The translations under genes and the position numbers were made by a program. Below are positions 1-10,313 of a stretch of 64,000 nucleotides of DNA, in pieces. The notes under the pieces are model-generated. The model saw nothing but the letters and a program-made list of their open reading frames with translations, was not told where the DNA came from and did not search any database. The stretch is from positions 1,674,001 through 1,738,000 of the forward strand of contig NZ_CP017006.1 in the NCBI RefSeq assembly GCF_001719125.1, given 5' to 3'. The stretch comes from Sulfolobus sp. A20. GTDB lineage: Archaea > Thermoproteota > Thermoprotei_A > Sulfolobales > Sulfolobaceae. Every line of letters begins with the position of its first letter. The stretch's first letter is position 1.

Positions 1-19
1 AGGCCAAAGCTGATTTTAA

Positions 20-757
<738 letters not shown>

Positions 758-768
758 GAAAAAGACCA

Positions 769-1629
769 TTACTGTTCTAACTTAAATCTATAATTTGGTA
801 ATCCCTTTACGTTTACCTCAGCTGTGAACAGTTTTCCTGCCAAGGGATCTGGGCTCTTACCTGCAGTTGATATGAACACTTGGCTCATTTCCGGAGTTCC
901 AAAGGTTATTGAAGTAACGTAAGTAGCAGGAACTTTAATTTCATCGACCTTTTTTCCATTTTTTGGGTTCCATCTACTAACCTTACCACCTCCCCAATGG
1001 GCTACCCAAATTAATCCTTCCTCGTCTATTGTCATGCCATCTGGATTCCCCGGTTCATTTCCGAAATCTACAGCAACTCTCTTATTATATATTTCTCCTT
1101 TATTTAAGTCAAAATCGAATACGAATACTTTTCTTGTAGGAGTATCAATTAAGTACATCACCTTATCGTCGCTATCCCACGCTAAACCATTAGATATCGT
1201 TAAGCCCTCTAATAATTTTGTAACCTTCTTACCCTCTAACTTATAGAAATTGCCAGTGGGCTTTCTTTCCGTCATGTTCATGGTTCCCGCCCAATATCTA
1301 CCTAATTTATCGCATTTGCCATCGTTAAACCTATTACTCTCCATGTCACTTTCGACTTCAGCTACTTTTGTAAACGAATTTTTAGATAGATCTACTATAT
1401 AGAATGTGTGCCTAATTGTAGCAATTACCCTCTTATCATCTATTACACATAGGGAAGAGACCAAATCTGGCATATCATAAACTACCTCAGCACCGCTGTT
1501 CAAATCATTCGTGATTACTTTTTTACCTTCAATATCTACCCAAAACAGCTTGTTTAGCTCTTTGTCGTAAACTGGACCCTCACCTAAGATTGCCTTATAG
1601 TTACTTAAAACGATTAGTTTAGTTTCCAT
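769..1629 (-). CDS. SMP-30/gluconolactonase/LRE family protein
   Basis: The 286-residue six-bladed propeller protein belongs to the SMP-30/regucalcin family. Family members are metal-dependent lactonases that hydrolyse sugar lactones, which would fit the non-phosphorylated Entner-Doudoroff pathway of Sulfolobales. The sequence shows the N-terminal GEGPVYD metal-ligand Glu, NGLAWD and [11 protein letters not shown], the usual metal-site blocks. There is no signal peptide, so it should be cytosolic. A TATA-like aatttatac lies about 27 nt before the ATG. The substrate cannot be read from sequence. Confidence 0.85.
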   Translation of the reverse strand: METKLIVLSNYKAILGEGPVYDKELNKLFWVDIEGKKVITNDLNSGAEVVYDMPDLVSSLCVIDDKRVIATIRHTFYIVDLSKNSFTKVAEVESDMESNRFNDGKCDKLGRYWAGTMNMTERKPTGNFYKLEGKKVTKLLEGLTISNGLAWDSDDKVMYLIDTPTRKVFVFDFDLNKGEIYNKRVAVDFGNEPGNPDGMTIDEEGLIWVAHWGGGKVSRWNPKNGKKVDEIKVPATYVTSITFGTPEMSQVFISTAGKSPDPLAGKLFTAEVNVKGLPNYRFKLEQ

Positions 1630-1861
1630 TATAGCTCAAGTTAAGTAAGAGTATAAATTAAAATGTTTTAACGACAATTAACTATCTAGAGAATGCATTC
1701 ATTAAATATTTTGAAAATTTTTCTATGACTAAATGCGATCGTCTCAAAATCGTTAACGCCTACTATTCCGTCTTAATTTTTTATCTTCAACTTTTGAGAT
1801 TATTCATATTTCTAAGTTATTAAAAACAATAAAAAGTTGAAAGAGTTAAGAAAATGTTTCT

Positions 1862-3265
1862 TTACTGTTTTACCTTAGTATTACCGCCTAAAATAGATAG
1901 AATGATTGAGACAAATATTATTACTGATGATACTAAGAATGCAAAATGCAATCCATTTACAAAAGCCATGCTAACCTTTCCGTCTAGAACGTTAGTTCCT
2001 AAGAATATCTCAAATGCCACATATCTGGGAACTACCAAAGTTGCTACAGATATACTTAAAACATAGCTTATGGTAGTTCCTACATTTCCTAATGTTCTGG
2101 AAATACCAGAGACTGAGCCGTAATATTCCCTAGGAGCGCTAAACATTATTGCAGTAGCATTAGAAGGCCAGAACATAGCGGAACCAATACCGGTTATGCC
2201 TGAAATTATTAAAATAATGTAATATGGGGTGAAGGGAGTTAGCGTAATATAATAAAGTATTAGAGATACCAGAATTAGGGACAATCCTATTCCTGCTAAT
2301 AATCCTGGTTTTCCTTTATCGGCTATTCGACCCATAAATGGTGCTAATATACTTGCTATAACATAACCCGGCGTAAGTAACAAAGAGGAGCTTAGTGGTG
2401 ACAATCCTCTAACTCCTTGTAAATACATTATGAGCAAGAAATTCAAAGAGAGAGCTCCTACTCCTTGTAGGAGTGAGGCTAATAATGAATATGATAAAAG
2501 CCTTATCTTAAAGACATTAAGGTTTATTATTGGCATTCTGGCTCTCATCTCATTATATATGAATAAAGGAATTAACAAAATTCCTACTACTACTTCTACT
2601 ATGTACAAAATTGACACACCGTAACTAACTATGAATATAGCTCCCAACGAGATCAGTGCTAAAGAAATGCCTAAGATAATTGAACCGGTAATGTCAAGTT
2701 TACTATTAACCTTATTTATATCTTTAATTTCCCTCAATCCAAGGAGTACTGCTATAATCCCTATTGGTACATTGATATAGAAAATATATCTCCAGCCTAA
2801 AAAGGTAGTAAGGATACCTCCTAAGACTATTCCTACTAATGCTCCAATGTTCCAACCTAGTGACGTTATACCGTAAGCTCTTCCCCTTTGATTAGGGGGA
2901 AATATATCAGCTATGATTGCACTACTATTAGCTGTTAACATAGAACCTCCGATAGCTTGTAAAACTCTGAATGATATTAGCAATAGAATGTTAGTAGAGA
3001 TACCACATAACGCTGAAGCTATAGTAAAGATGGCAAATCCCATATTGTATATTCTACCTCTACCGTTTAGATCGCCTATTCTACCAGCTTGAGTAGAGAG
3101 TATTGACAGTACTAGTAAATATGCTATTAATATCCATATTGATGATAGTAAATCAGTATGTAAGTCAACGGTAATAGTGGGTAATGCCAATAATACGATA
3201 GTCGTATCTATTGCTGCCATCATAGAACCTAAGGTTAATACAAATAGTATGAGCTTAGTGTTCAT
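1862..3265 (-). CDS. MFS drug-efflux type transporter (DHA2-like, 14 TM)
   Basis: The 467-residue integral membrane protein has about 14 hydrophobic segments. The motif GRIGDLNGRGR after TM2 is the MFS cytoplasmic-loop motif A, and LGGILTTFLGWRYIF resembles the antiporter motif C region of the DHA2 (EmrB/QacA) family. It probably exports small molecules using the proton gradient. It is a paralogue of the exporter at 13.9-15.6 kb: both carry (M/N)GFAIFT after motif A and QRG near TM4. The C-terminus is short and basic (GGNTKVKQ). A 230-bp AT-rich gap with no further feature separates it from the SMP-30 gene. The substrate is unknown. Confidence 0.88.
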   Translation of the reverse strand: MNTKLILFVLTLGSMMAAIDTTIVLLALPTITVDLHTDLLSSIWILIAYLLVLSILSTQAGRIGDLNGRGRIYNMGFAIFTIASALCGISTNILLLISFRVLQAIGGSMLTANSSAIIADIFPPNQRGRAYGITSLGWNIGALVGIVLGGILTTFLGWRYIFYINVPIGIIAVLLGLREIKDINKVNSKLDITGSIILGISLALISLGAIFIVSYGVSILYIVEVVVGILLIPLFIYNEMRARMPIINLNVFKIRLLSYSLLASLLQGVGALSLNFLLIMYLQGVRGLSPLSSSLLLTPGYVIASILAPFMGRIADKGKPGLLAGIGLSLILVSLILYYITLTPFTPYYIILIISGITGIGSAMFWPSNATAIMFSAPREYYGSVSGISRTLGNVGTTISYVLSISVATLVVPRYVAFEIFLGTNVLDGKVSMAFVNGLHFAFLVSSVIIFVSIILSILGGNTKVKQ

Positions 3266-3516
3266 AGCGATTATTGTTTAGATAAAATACAGTTAAAAAG
3301 TTAACTTATAGATCTTTTAAAATAGTGACTATACATAATTACTTAAAAATATAAAAGTTTTTATTTCATTAATACATTTTTCGCAAATTATAAATATAAT
3401 AACTTTCCTAGTTAAAGAAATTATCTCTTCCCTACCCTTAATGGAGAGTTTTGCCTTTCTCTTATCCAATAGCCGTTTAATCAAGAAATATATTGTTAAG
3501 CTAAATTAATTAGGTA

Positions 3517-5292
3517 ATGAAGCCAGAAGAAGCATACTCGTTAAGGGTTATACAAGACATCTATATAATGGATAAAATGTACAGCCTGCTTCACGTAGAG
3601 ACGTGGATAGAGGAGGATAAGTATAAGTCTTCAATTTACATGAATTTGAATAGGATAACGTTTCAAGGTAATGAGTCATTGCCTAAGTTTTATGAAGATA
3701 AAATATACTTCGTTAGAACATCTGAGAATCAATCTTCACTTTTAGAGGGTTCTCAGTTTGGTGAGCCCAAGAACTTAGTAAGCTTAGGTAAAATATATAA
3801 ATATGATTTTCATCGACAAGGTGTACTAATCATTGGTGAGGAAAAGGTAGATAAGACTTTGCCCTTCAAAACTGAGAAGTTAAAATATAGATTTGATAAT
3901 AGGGGATTACTTAGGACTAGACAGACGCTCTATTTATTTGACGGTAAACAGTTAAGGAATATAGTTAATGGAAACTTCGATGTTACTGATTTAGCCACTA
4001 ACGGGGATAGGATAGTAATTTCTGCGACTAAAGATGGTGATGATTATGGTTTAGCTGACCTATATGAAGTTGATTTAAACACGGGAGAACTGAAGAAAAT
4101 AACTAAGGGAGAGGGTGTAATTCAAGCAATCGCAATGAATCAAAAAGGTGAAATTGCGTATCTAGGGCACAGAAAAGGGCTAACTCCTTGGGCGGTTCTA
4201 GAAGTTAGCTTACCGGAAGAGGAGAAGAGTTATCTATGTGGAAAGACTTGCGGGAGTAAGGTTTTAACGGATTTGTTCGATGGAGTTAAGGATAAGTTAG
4301 TATTTGATAAGGATGAAATAATCACATTAGGACAAGAAGGTGGAACAAGCCATATTTATAAAATATCTGATGGTAAAGTAGATAAAGTAACTAGTGGAAA
4401 CATAGTTGTAAGGGGATTCGATTATAAGGATGGAAGACTAGCGTATTTTTACTCAACACCCGAGAAACCAGTAATCTTAAAGTACAAGGATGTTGAATAC
4501 GACCCAAATCCTAACATTAAGGGGGAAACTCCAGAGAGACTAGCCATTAACTCTAATGGTATGGAAATAGAAGGATGGTACGTAGTTAAAAATCCAGAAG
4601 CTCCAACAATAGTGTTTATCCATGGGGGACCTCATATGGCTTATGGATATGCCTACTTCATAGAATTTCAGTTCTTTATATCAAATGGTTTCAATATAAT
4701 ATATACTAATCCTAGAGGTAGTCAAGGATACGGAGAGGAATTTGCTAAAGCATGTGTAGGCGATTGGGGAGGGAAAGACATGGAGGACATAATAAATTTC
4801 GTTAATACTGTTAAACAAAAATATAATCTAAAGGGAAAGATAGGGGTTACTGGAGGATCGTATGGAGGATTTATGACTAATTGGATAGTTACTCAAACCA
4901 ATATTTTTTCGGCTGCAATCAGCGAAAGAGGGATATCAAACCTAGTAAGCATGTGTGGCACTAGCGATATTGGTTTTTGGTTTAATGTAATAGAGTCTGG
5001 AATTGATGACCCATGGAGTAAAGAAGGTATTGAAAAGCTAATGAGGATGTCCCCCATATACTATGTTAAGAACGTTAAAACACCAACTATGCTAATTCAT
5101 GGGGAAGAAGATTACAGATGTCCTATTGAACAAGCAGAGCAATTCTACGTGGCATTAAAAATGAACGGTGTACCTACTGAGCTAGTTAGATATCAAGGGG
5201 ATAGTCATGAACACGCTAGAAGAGGAAAACCTAAGAATATGGTAGATAGACTAAATACTAAATTAGAGTGGTTTAAGAAATACCTTACGTAA
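3517..5292 (+). CDS. Acylaminoacyl peptidase (S9C prolyl oligopeptidase family)
   Basis: The 591-residue cytosolic serine peptidase is built of an N-terminal beta-propeller (about residues 1-340) and a C-terminal alpha/beta hydrolase. The nucleophile is Ser448 in GGSYGG. Asp532 in GEEDYRCP and His564 in DSHEHAR complete the triad. HGGPH near residue 370 forms the oxyanion region. Family members remove N-acylated residues from peptides, and S. solfataricus has characterised APEH enzymes of this size. A TATA-like aaatatattg lies 26 nt before the ATG, so the transcript is probably leaderless. A poly-T run after the stop (around 5310) may terminate it. Confidence 0.93.
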   Translation: MKPEEAYSLRVIQDIYIMDKMYSLLHVETWIEEDKYKSSIYMNLNRITFQGNESLPKFYEDKIYFVRTSENQSSLLEGSQFGEPKNLVSLGKIYKYDFHRQGVLIIGEEKVDKTLPFKTEKLKYRFDNRGLLRTRQTLYLFDGKQLRNIVNGNFDVTDLATNGDRIVISATKDGDDYGLADLYEVDLNTGELKKITKGEGVIQAIAMNQKGEIAYLGHRKGLTPWAVLEVSLPEEEKSYLCGKTCGSKVLTDLFDGVKDKLVFDKDEIITLGQEGGTSHIYKISDGKVDKVTSGNIVVRGFDYKDGRLAYFYSTPEKPVILKYKDVEYDPNPNIKGETPERLAINSNGMEIEGWYVVKNPEAPTIVFIHGGPHMAYGYAYFIEFQFFISNGFNIIYTNPRGSQGYGEEFAKACVGDWGGKDMEDIINFVNTVKQKYNLKGKIGVTGGSYGGFMTNWIVTQTNIFSAAISERGISNLVSMCGTSDIGFWFNVIESGIDDPWSKEGIEKLMRMSPIYYVKNVKTPTMLIHGEEDYRCPIEQAEQFYVALKMNGVPTELVRYQGDSHEHARRGKPKNMVDRLNTKLEWFKKYLT

Positions 5293-5464
5293 TATTTCAC
5301 TAAATAAAATTTTTATTTATAAATATGAATAGCTTTGCTCATTATATGATAAAACTCCATTTTTTCTTCCTTATTTTGTAACCTTCTCTCATCAACTTGG
5401 TTGCAACCTCATTCAAGCTGGATTTACTTAAGTTTATTCCTCTAAGATTATGTTTGTCCCTAAA

Positions 5465-5513
5465 CTCTGACCTCCTCCCCGCCCTAAAGGGCGAGTGTTC
5501 CCTACTTTGTAAA
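5465..5513 (-). repeat. Recurring hairpin element, copy a
   Basis: Read on the minus strand it is an imperfect palindrome: tttacaaagtaggga, then cgccctttagggcg, then a gaggaggtcag tail. The same core recurs at seven other places in the window on both strands. It abuts the 3' end of a degraded tnpB-like reading frame, which suggests it is the right end of an IS200/IS605-family element. It lies in the 690-bp gap between convergent genes. Confidence 0.6.
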
Positions 5514-5860
5514 TCTATCCTTAGAGTAAAGCCCCCATTAGGTGAGTAGATAATCTTTAAGTTAGGACAAAGACAACGAGAAGGGTTAACAAGGATTACT
5601 GGAACATCAAAAATCTTTAGCCTTCTTGATAATAAGCCTTTTTAAGAGATTTGAGTGTAGACTTATAGATTCTGTCCTATTGTTTATCCTTAATGCGTTG
5701 AATGATCCTCTCTGGGATATTTTTAGGCAAGTCTATAGTGATGTTTTGAAGGTATAGAACAAAATGTGTTAATTAGTAGTAGTCATGAGGATTTTTAATT
5801 TAGCAAAATCTAATGCGTAATCGGTATTTTTTATACCCATATAACGACACTATATCCGCG
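5514..5860 (-). pseudogene. Degraded IS200/IS605-like transposase (tnpB) remnant
   Basis: No intact frame remains. On the minus strand broken frames give peptides typical of a transposase-accessory protein: TDYALDFAKLKILM, then ITIDLPKNIPERIIQRIKDK, then KSLKKAYYQEG, then LLSRRLKIFDVPVILVNPSR. The last resembles the TnpB segment just before the zinc-finger cysteines. Stops and frameshifts lie between the pieces, so it cannot be functional. The 5' part (5745-5860) is shared with the gap at 55.36-55.5 kb. The exact family is uncertain. Confidence 0.5.
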
Positions 5861-5903
5861 TATAAGTCTCACATAGGTCTAGTTAAAAGTTTTTATAAAG
5901 AAG

Positions 5904-5950
5904 TTTACAAGGTAAGGAAAGCCTCACCTTTAAGAGTGAGGAGGAAGTCA
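5904..5950 (+). repeat. Recurring hairpin element, copy b
   Basis: Plus-strand copy: tttacaaggtaaggaaagcc, then tcacctttaagagtga and ggaggaagtca. It is inverted relative to copy a, and the two bracket the transposase remnant. The stem could also act as a transcription stop for the MFS gene ending at 5984. Confidence 0.6.
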
Positions 5951-5983
5951 AGATAGGAATACTGCTTAAACATAATAAATTGT

Positions 5984-7177
5984 CTATTCAGTTTTATAAT
6001 CCTTATAACTACTAGAACTCTTTGTCGTGGATAACAATTTCATATATACATACCCTCCTATAGCTTGGAGAACTCCACCAACTTCTAGTGGTAATGGCAA
6101 AGCGTATTCTAAAAGATATCCGCTCAGTCCAGAGCTCATTTGAGATAGCCTAGTAGCTATACCTTGAATACTTGAGGCAGTACCAAAATCTTCAGCGGAA
6201 ACTCCCCTTACATTTACCATCGTTCTATTAGGAGAACCAATTCCGGCATTTAGCCCTCTAATAATATAAATTAACGCAGCTAATGGAAACCACGGTGACA
6301 GCGCCATGGCTATTAAGAATACTCCATTTAATATTCTAGTCACTGAAGCTACACGCAGTGGTTCTGCCTTAATCTTATTGGATACTAACGAACCTACTGC
6401 TGTGAATAGATAAGACATAGTAAATACTAATCCAATCATAAATGAGTTAGCATGAAAAGCTAAGTTAAACCACAATGGTAAAAGGGGAATTGCTAGTCCT
6501 AAACCAAATCCAGTTATTGAATTAGATATAATAACTTTTGAAATGTATTTAAAGCTGGAAATTGACATTATCTTGGACGTCTTTCTGGGTCTCTTAACTT
6601 CTCCTACGAAGAAAAGTGAAATTGTAGAAATTAATAATAATATAAAGGATATCAAATATAACATTCTATACCCTTGAATAGTGTTGTTTATATAGGCTCT
6701 AAGACTTAATAGTATACTTCCGCCTATACCAGAAAAGGAAGAAGCTGACATCAAAAAGCTCATTCTCTTAATTCTTTCTCTCTCATCTTTCCAGTTACTT
6801 GCTACTAACGCGGTAAGTCCAGGTGAAAAAGCCCCTCTAATTCCACCTGCTGCTCCACCTACTCCACCTATAATTAGAGCTGTAAATATTAAATAGTAAT
6901 TAGAGACTACAGTACCCAAAATTAGGGAAGCAACACAGGCTAATGTCTCAGTCGCTATTAAAATCTTCTTATACCCATACCTGTCACCTATCATACCTAA
7001 TGAAAACGTAAGAACAGAGGAAAACCCTATTGCTCCCAAGAACACTACTCCTATTACGTCTGGTTTTACTCCTAATGCTGATAGATATAATGAAGAAGAA
7101 AGCGTTATGTAAATTATTCCTACGCTTCTAGCAACACGTGATATTAAAAGAAAGACATAGCCATAGTCATCTCTCAA
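5984..7177 (-). CDS. MFS transporter (12 TM)
   Basis: The 397-residue membrane protein has about 12 hydrophobic helices in two halves. GMIGDRYGYKK after TM2 is MFS motif A. VGGVGGAAGG and RGAFSPGLTALVA around TM4 are small-residue rich, as in MFS exporters. A second-half loop is short. The C-terminus ends in a Ser/Lys-rich tail. It is distinct in sequence from the two DHA2-type proteins in the window. It stands alone, facing the 320-residue gene across a 112-bp divergent gap. The substrate cannot be predicted. Confidence 0.85.
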   Translation of the reverse strand: MRDDYGYVFLLISRVARSVGIIYITLSSSLYLSALGVKPDVIGVVFLGAIGFSSVLTFSLGMIGDRYGYKKILIATETLACVASLILGTVVSNYYLIFTALIIGGVGGAAGGIRGAFSPGLTALVASNWKDERERIKRMSFLMSASSFSGIGGSILLSLRAYINNTIQGYRMLYLISFILLLISTISLFFVGEVKRPRKTSKIMSISSFKYISKVIISNSITGFGLGLAIPLLPLWFNLAFHANSFMIGLVFTMSYLFTAVGSLVSNKIKAEPLRVASVTRILNGVFLIAMALSPWFPLAALIYIIRGLNAGIGSPNRTMVNVRGVSAEDFGTASSIQGIATRLSQMSSGLSGYLLEYALPLPLEVGGVLQAIGGYVYMKLLSTTKSSSSYKDYKTE

Positions 7178-7289
7178 AAAAATCCCCTAATTTACGAATA
7201 GTTAATTAAATACTTAAACTTTTTCTTTCTAACTAACTAATTCGAAAAAAGAGTTAATATAAATGAAATGATTTTATTTTATCTTAAGT

Positions 7290-8249
7290 TTGAGGATTAA
7301 ATTTAATAACACGTTTAAAGATACATTAGGTTATATGCCTATATGCCCATCTTGTGAAATTAAATTTAGTTCTTGGGAAGAATTAACGAAACATATAGAT
7401 GAAATGGCTAACTCAAAAAGTGAACCCTCTCACGTAATGTGGTTAAATAGGAATATTTCCATAAAGAGGATAGAAAGAGAAGAGCTTCAACGTAGGTTAG
7501 AAAGTTTCTTTAATGAGCCTGAAAGTTTAGCAATGTGGATAAGAAAAAGATTCATAGACAAATTTTATGGTGATAATCCTCATCCATTCATGATAGCAAT
7601 GCAGAAGCCTACTAGAGGAGTATTACTAGGTTACGTCATTGAACATCAACATTTCTTAAAGAATTGGGTGAAAGTACTATCATCAATTGTCTTTAATACT
7701 GATAAAGATGACGTATTGCATTATGAGTTAGAAAATATCAAAGTAGAGTTTATAGGATATGGTAATAGACCATCACATTATGAATTACTGTTGAGAATGG
7801 GAGAGTCATTAGGGATGCCTAGAGACAAAATCCTATCCACACCTCCACTTCCTGCGACTCAATCTGCTATAAGAACGTGGGTAAACATAGCTAAAACTAG
7901 GAATTGGCTGATAACTATGGCTTCAATGCACAGTTTAGAGTTAGTTGCAGATAGATCACTGACAAAGTACGGAGCCAAGTTAACTTATTTTAATCCCTCT
8001 ATATTGACCTCAGATGAATATCCGAAAGAAGTTAAAGATTTCTTAAGAGAAGGCTATGAAGCTGATATATCACATGCTGGAGAAGCATTAGAAATGGTGG
8101 AGAAATACGCAGATCAGATAAACTTGAAGGAAGAAGTTCAGGTCGTAGTTCTGAAGTCATTTGATGCCTTTTCAAAATACTTATTAGCTAGATTAGAGAG
8201 AGGATTTGAAATAGAACCTAATCTGGTTAAGGTGGTGTTTAAGGGATGA
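7290..8249 (+). CDS. Zinc-finger, heme-oxygenase-fold (TenA/PqqC/HDO-like) protein
   Basis: The 319-residue protein starts with TTG; the next in-frame ATG is codon 16. Residues 19-48 carry C-x2-C-x12-H-x12-H, a possible zinc finger. The rest is helical and resembles the heme-oxygenase-like superfamily. Candidate metal or catalytic residues are Glu118/His121 (IEHQHF), His163/Glu165 (SHYELL), His214/Glu217 (MHSLEL) and Asp259/His262 (EADISHAGE). This spacing resembles diiron heme-oxygenase-like oxidases as well as TenA and PqqC proteins. The reaction is unknown. It overlaps the next gene by 4 nt (ATGA), so the two are co-translated. Confidence 0.6.
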   Translation: MRIKFNNTFKDTLGYMPICPSCEIKFSSWEELTKHIDEMANSKSEPSHVMWLNRNISIKRIEREELQRRLESFFNEPESLAMWIRKRFIDKFYGDNPHPFMIAMQKPTRGVLLGYVIEHQHFLKNWVKVLSSIVFNTDKDDVLHYELENIKVEFIGYGNRPSHYELLLRMGESLGMPRDKILSTPPLPATQSAIRTWVNIAKTRNWLITMASMHSLELVADRSLTKYGAKLTYFNPSILTSDEYPKEVKDFLREGYEADISHAGEALEMVEKYADQINLKEEVQVVVLKSFDAFSKYLLARLERGFEIEPNLVKVVFKG

Positions 8250-8566
8250 GGATAATCGTTAATGGAAAGGAAGCGGGAACCAAGGAAAAAGGTTGTGCAC
8301 TGTGTGGGGCTACTTGGGGAGAGTACTACGAAGAAATAGATAATGAAAAACTGTTTTTCTGCTGTGACTTTTGTGCATTAGAATTCACTAACATGATTAA
8401 AGAGGTTAAAAAGAGAAATAATTGGGATAGAATTGATGACCTAGAAATTAACGGTAATTATTACACTGGAAGAACTTGTACAGCAAAACGACAAGGAAAG
8501 GAGTATAAATTCTACGTCAAATTTGACGATGAAGGAGGGATAGGCACTTTCAAAGAGTTAAATTAA
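8246..8566 (+). CDS. Small Cys-rich protein (Ta0938-like zinc-binding)
   Basis: The 106-residue protein starts at the ATGA junction with the preceding gene. It has CALC near residue 17 and CCDFC near residue 39, two knuckles of a likely zinc or iron site, plus a single Cys in RTCTAKR. The layout resembles the Thermoplasma Ta0938 family of small metal-binding proteins; this family link is from memory of the pattern only. Being coupled to the heme-oxygenase-fold gene, it may be a metal donor, electron carrier or subunit for it. A 205-bp gap with a hairpin follows. Confidence 0.6.
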   Translation: MRIIVNGKEAGTKEKGCALCGATWGEYYEEIDNEKLFFCCDFCALEFTNMIKEVKKRNNWDRIDDLEINGNYYTGRTCTAKRQGKEYKFYVKFDDEGGIGTFKELN

Positions 8567-8688
8567 TATTTTAGAACTTTAACCGGCATCCAAAAATGCT
8601 TCTAATTTTATTAGAATTTAATCTCAGTAATATAGGAAGAAGCATTCTAAACTAGAATTCTTACTGATTGAAATTTCTCCTAGCTTGC

Positions 8689-8726
8689 TCTCACCTTAAA
8701 GGGGAGGCTTTCCTCGCTTTGCAAAA
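8689..8726 (-). repeat. Recurring hairpin element, copy c
   Basis: On the minus strand: gcaaagcgaggaaagcctcc followed by cctttaaggtgag. The first half matches the family consensus (caaagtgaggaaagcc); the tail is diverged. It sits between two convergent genes, where its stem could stop transcription from both sides. Confidence 0.55.
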
Positions 8727-8771
8727 AATTAGGAATAATATCTTTAAAAATTATATAAGAATTTAAGTAAA

Positions 8772-9047
8772 TTAATTAATCTCTCTGCATAACCCATTCT
8801 CATCTATCCTTACCTTATTACTTCTTGGATGTTCTAAAGAACGACAAAATACTCTGGCGTTTCCGATTTTAACTAGGAGTAAGAAGTATGAATTTTCGAA
8901 TCCATCTGGAGTAGCATTTAATTTCCACGACTGTATTACTTCACCTTCGTTTGCTTTAATTTCACTGAATTCAGATGAGTTACACTTAGGACATCTAGCC
9001 CTTTTTACCCAAAAGGTATAGTTACAGTTCTTACATACATATATCAT
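8772..9047 (-). CDS. DUF35 OB-fold / zinc-ribbon acyl-CoA-associated protein
   Basis: The 91-residue protein has an N-terminal rubredoxin-like zinc ribbon (CKNC near residue 5 and CPKC near residue 19) followed by an OB-fold, the DUF35 architecture. DUF35 proteins pair with thiolases; in the archaeal mevalonate pathway they bridge acetoacetyl-CoA thiolase and HMG-CoA synthase. Its ATG overlaps the stop of the upstream thiolase by 4 nt, so the two are a translationally coupled pair. Confidence 0.85.
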   Translation of the reverse strand: MIYVCKNCNYTFWVKRARCPKCNSSEFSEIKANEGEVIQSWKLNATPDGFENSYFLLLVKIGNARVFCRSLEHPRSNKVRIDENGLCREIN

Positions 9048-10177
9048 GGCTCATCACCATATATTATTACAGTGGCTGAATTTCCGAAACCAGCCATACT
9101 TAATGAGAGTCCAGTTCTAGCATTTTTAACTTGTCTCTGTCCAGCTTCTCCCCTTATTTGATAAAAAGCTTCAATAGCTTGGGCTACACCACTAGCCCCT
9201 ATTGGATGACCTTTAGAATTAAGACCTCCACTAGTATTTATAGGTATTTCACCATTTATTGAAGTATAATCATCTAGATACGCTTTCCAACCTTCACCCT
9301 TCTTGAGCAGTCCTAATTCTTCAGCCTCAACAATTTCTAAAACAGTTGCCATATCGTGTAATTCAGCAAAATCCACTTTTTCTATTTTTGACGATTTCCT
9401 AGCCATCTCCCCAGCTACTTTAACGGCTTTGATAGAAAGTATATCTTCTCTCTCCGATATTGAAGATGAATCAGCATAAGTTCCAATACCTTTTATGAAG
9501 ACAGGTTTTTTATTATAGCTGTAAGCATCTTCATCTCTCGTCATAACTATGGCGCAAGCTCCATCACTAATTGGTGTAAATTCATAAAGTGTTAAGGGAT
9601 CCGCTATTATAGGGGACTTTAATACTTCTTCCAGAGTCACTTTAGATTGTATATGAGCATATGGGTTAAGGGAACCGTTATAGTGATTTTTTACAGCTAC
9701 TAGTGCAAAAACATCTCTGGGTGCGTTATACTTCTTCATATATTCTTTTGCCATTAATCCGGCTAATGAGGGCAAAGTTAATCCAGCTCTTCTTTCTTCA
9801 TATGGTAGTAATGAAGCTATTATCGAAGTTATTTGCTTAGTATTCCTTTCAGACATTTTCTCGACTCCAATAACTAAGACCGAATTAGCTACCTTAGAGT
9901 CAAGTAATGATTTAGCCACTAATATAGCTGAACCTCCACTTCCGCTTGTATTATCTACTCTTATTGAAGGTAAATTATCCTTGCCTATATAAGTTGTTAT
10001 TAGATTATTTAAACCTGATATCGAGTTAAACTCGCCAGAATAACTATTAGATATTATTGCAAAGTCTATATTTTCATACTTTTGAACTAAGGGCAGAGAG
10101 ACCTCAGCTGCTAGATCTAATACATTCTCTTTTCTCTTACCGAATCGAGTTATTTTCACATCGATAATTGCAACCAT
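9044..10177 (-). CDS. Thiolase-family protein with Ser at the nucleophile position
   Basis: The 377-residue protein has the SCP2/archaeal-type thiolase fold. GGLNSKGHPIGASG is the conserved His loop and FAELHDMAT the second-half helix. The block that normally reads N-A-C-A-S-G-S reads NTSGSGG here, with Ser78 where the acyl-accepting Cys belongs. The C-terminal loop is AGFGNSA without Cys. Condensing or thiolytic activity is therefore doubtful; it may be a scaffold or use another chemistry. A TATA-like tttaaatttata lies about 30 nt before the ATG. It forms an operon with the DUF35 gene. Confidence 0.8.
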   Translation of the reverse strand: MVAIIDVKITRFGKRKENVLDLAAEVSLPLVQKYENIDFAIISNSYSGEFNSISGLNNLITTYIGKDNLPSIRVDNTSGSGGSAILVAKSLLDSKVANSVLVIGVEKMSERNTKQITSIIASLLPYEERRAGLTLPSLAGLMAKEYMKKYNAPRDVFALVAVKNHYNGSLNPYAHIQSKVTLEEVLKSPIIADPLTLYEFTPISDGACAIVMTRDEDAYSYNKKPVFIKGIGTYADSSSISEREDILSIKAVKVAGEMARKSSKIEKVDFAELHDMATVLEIVEAEELGLLKKGEGWKAYLDDYTSINGEIPINTSGGLNSKGHPIGASGVAQAIEAFYQIRGEAGQRQVKNARTGLSLSMAGFGNSATVIIYGDEP

Positions 10178-10313
10178 TCAATTTCAACTTTAGTAATAGA
10201 ATATAAATTTAAATTCTATATTTAGAGAATATAAATTAAGTTCGTCTATCATTTTAAATAGACTGGATCTCTATCTAAGAAATATCTATAAACTAGGTAT
10301 ACGATCAACATAT

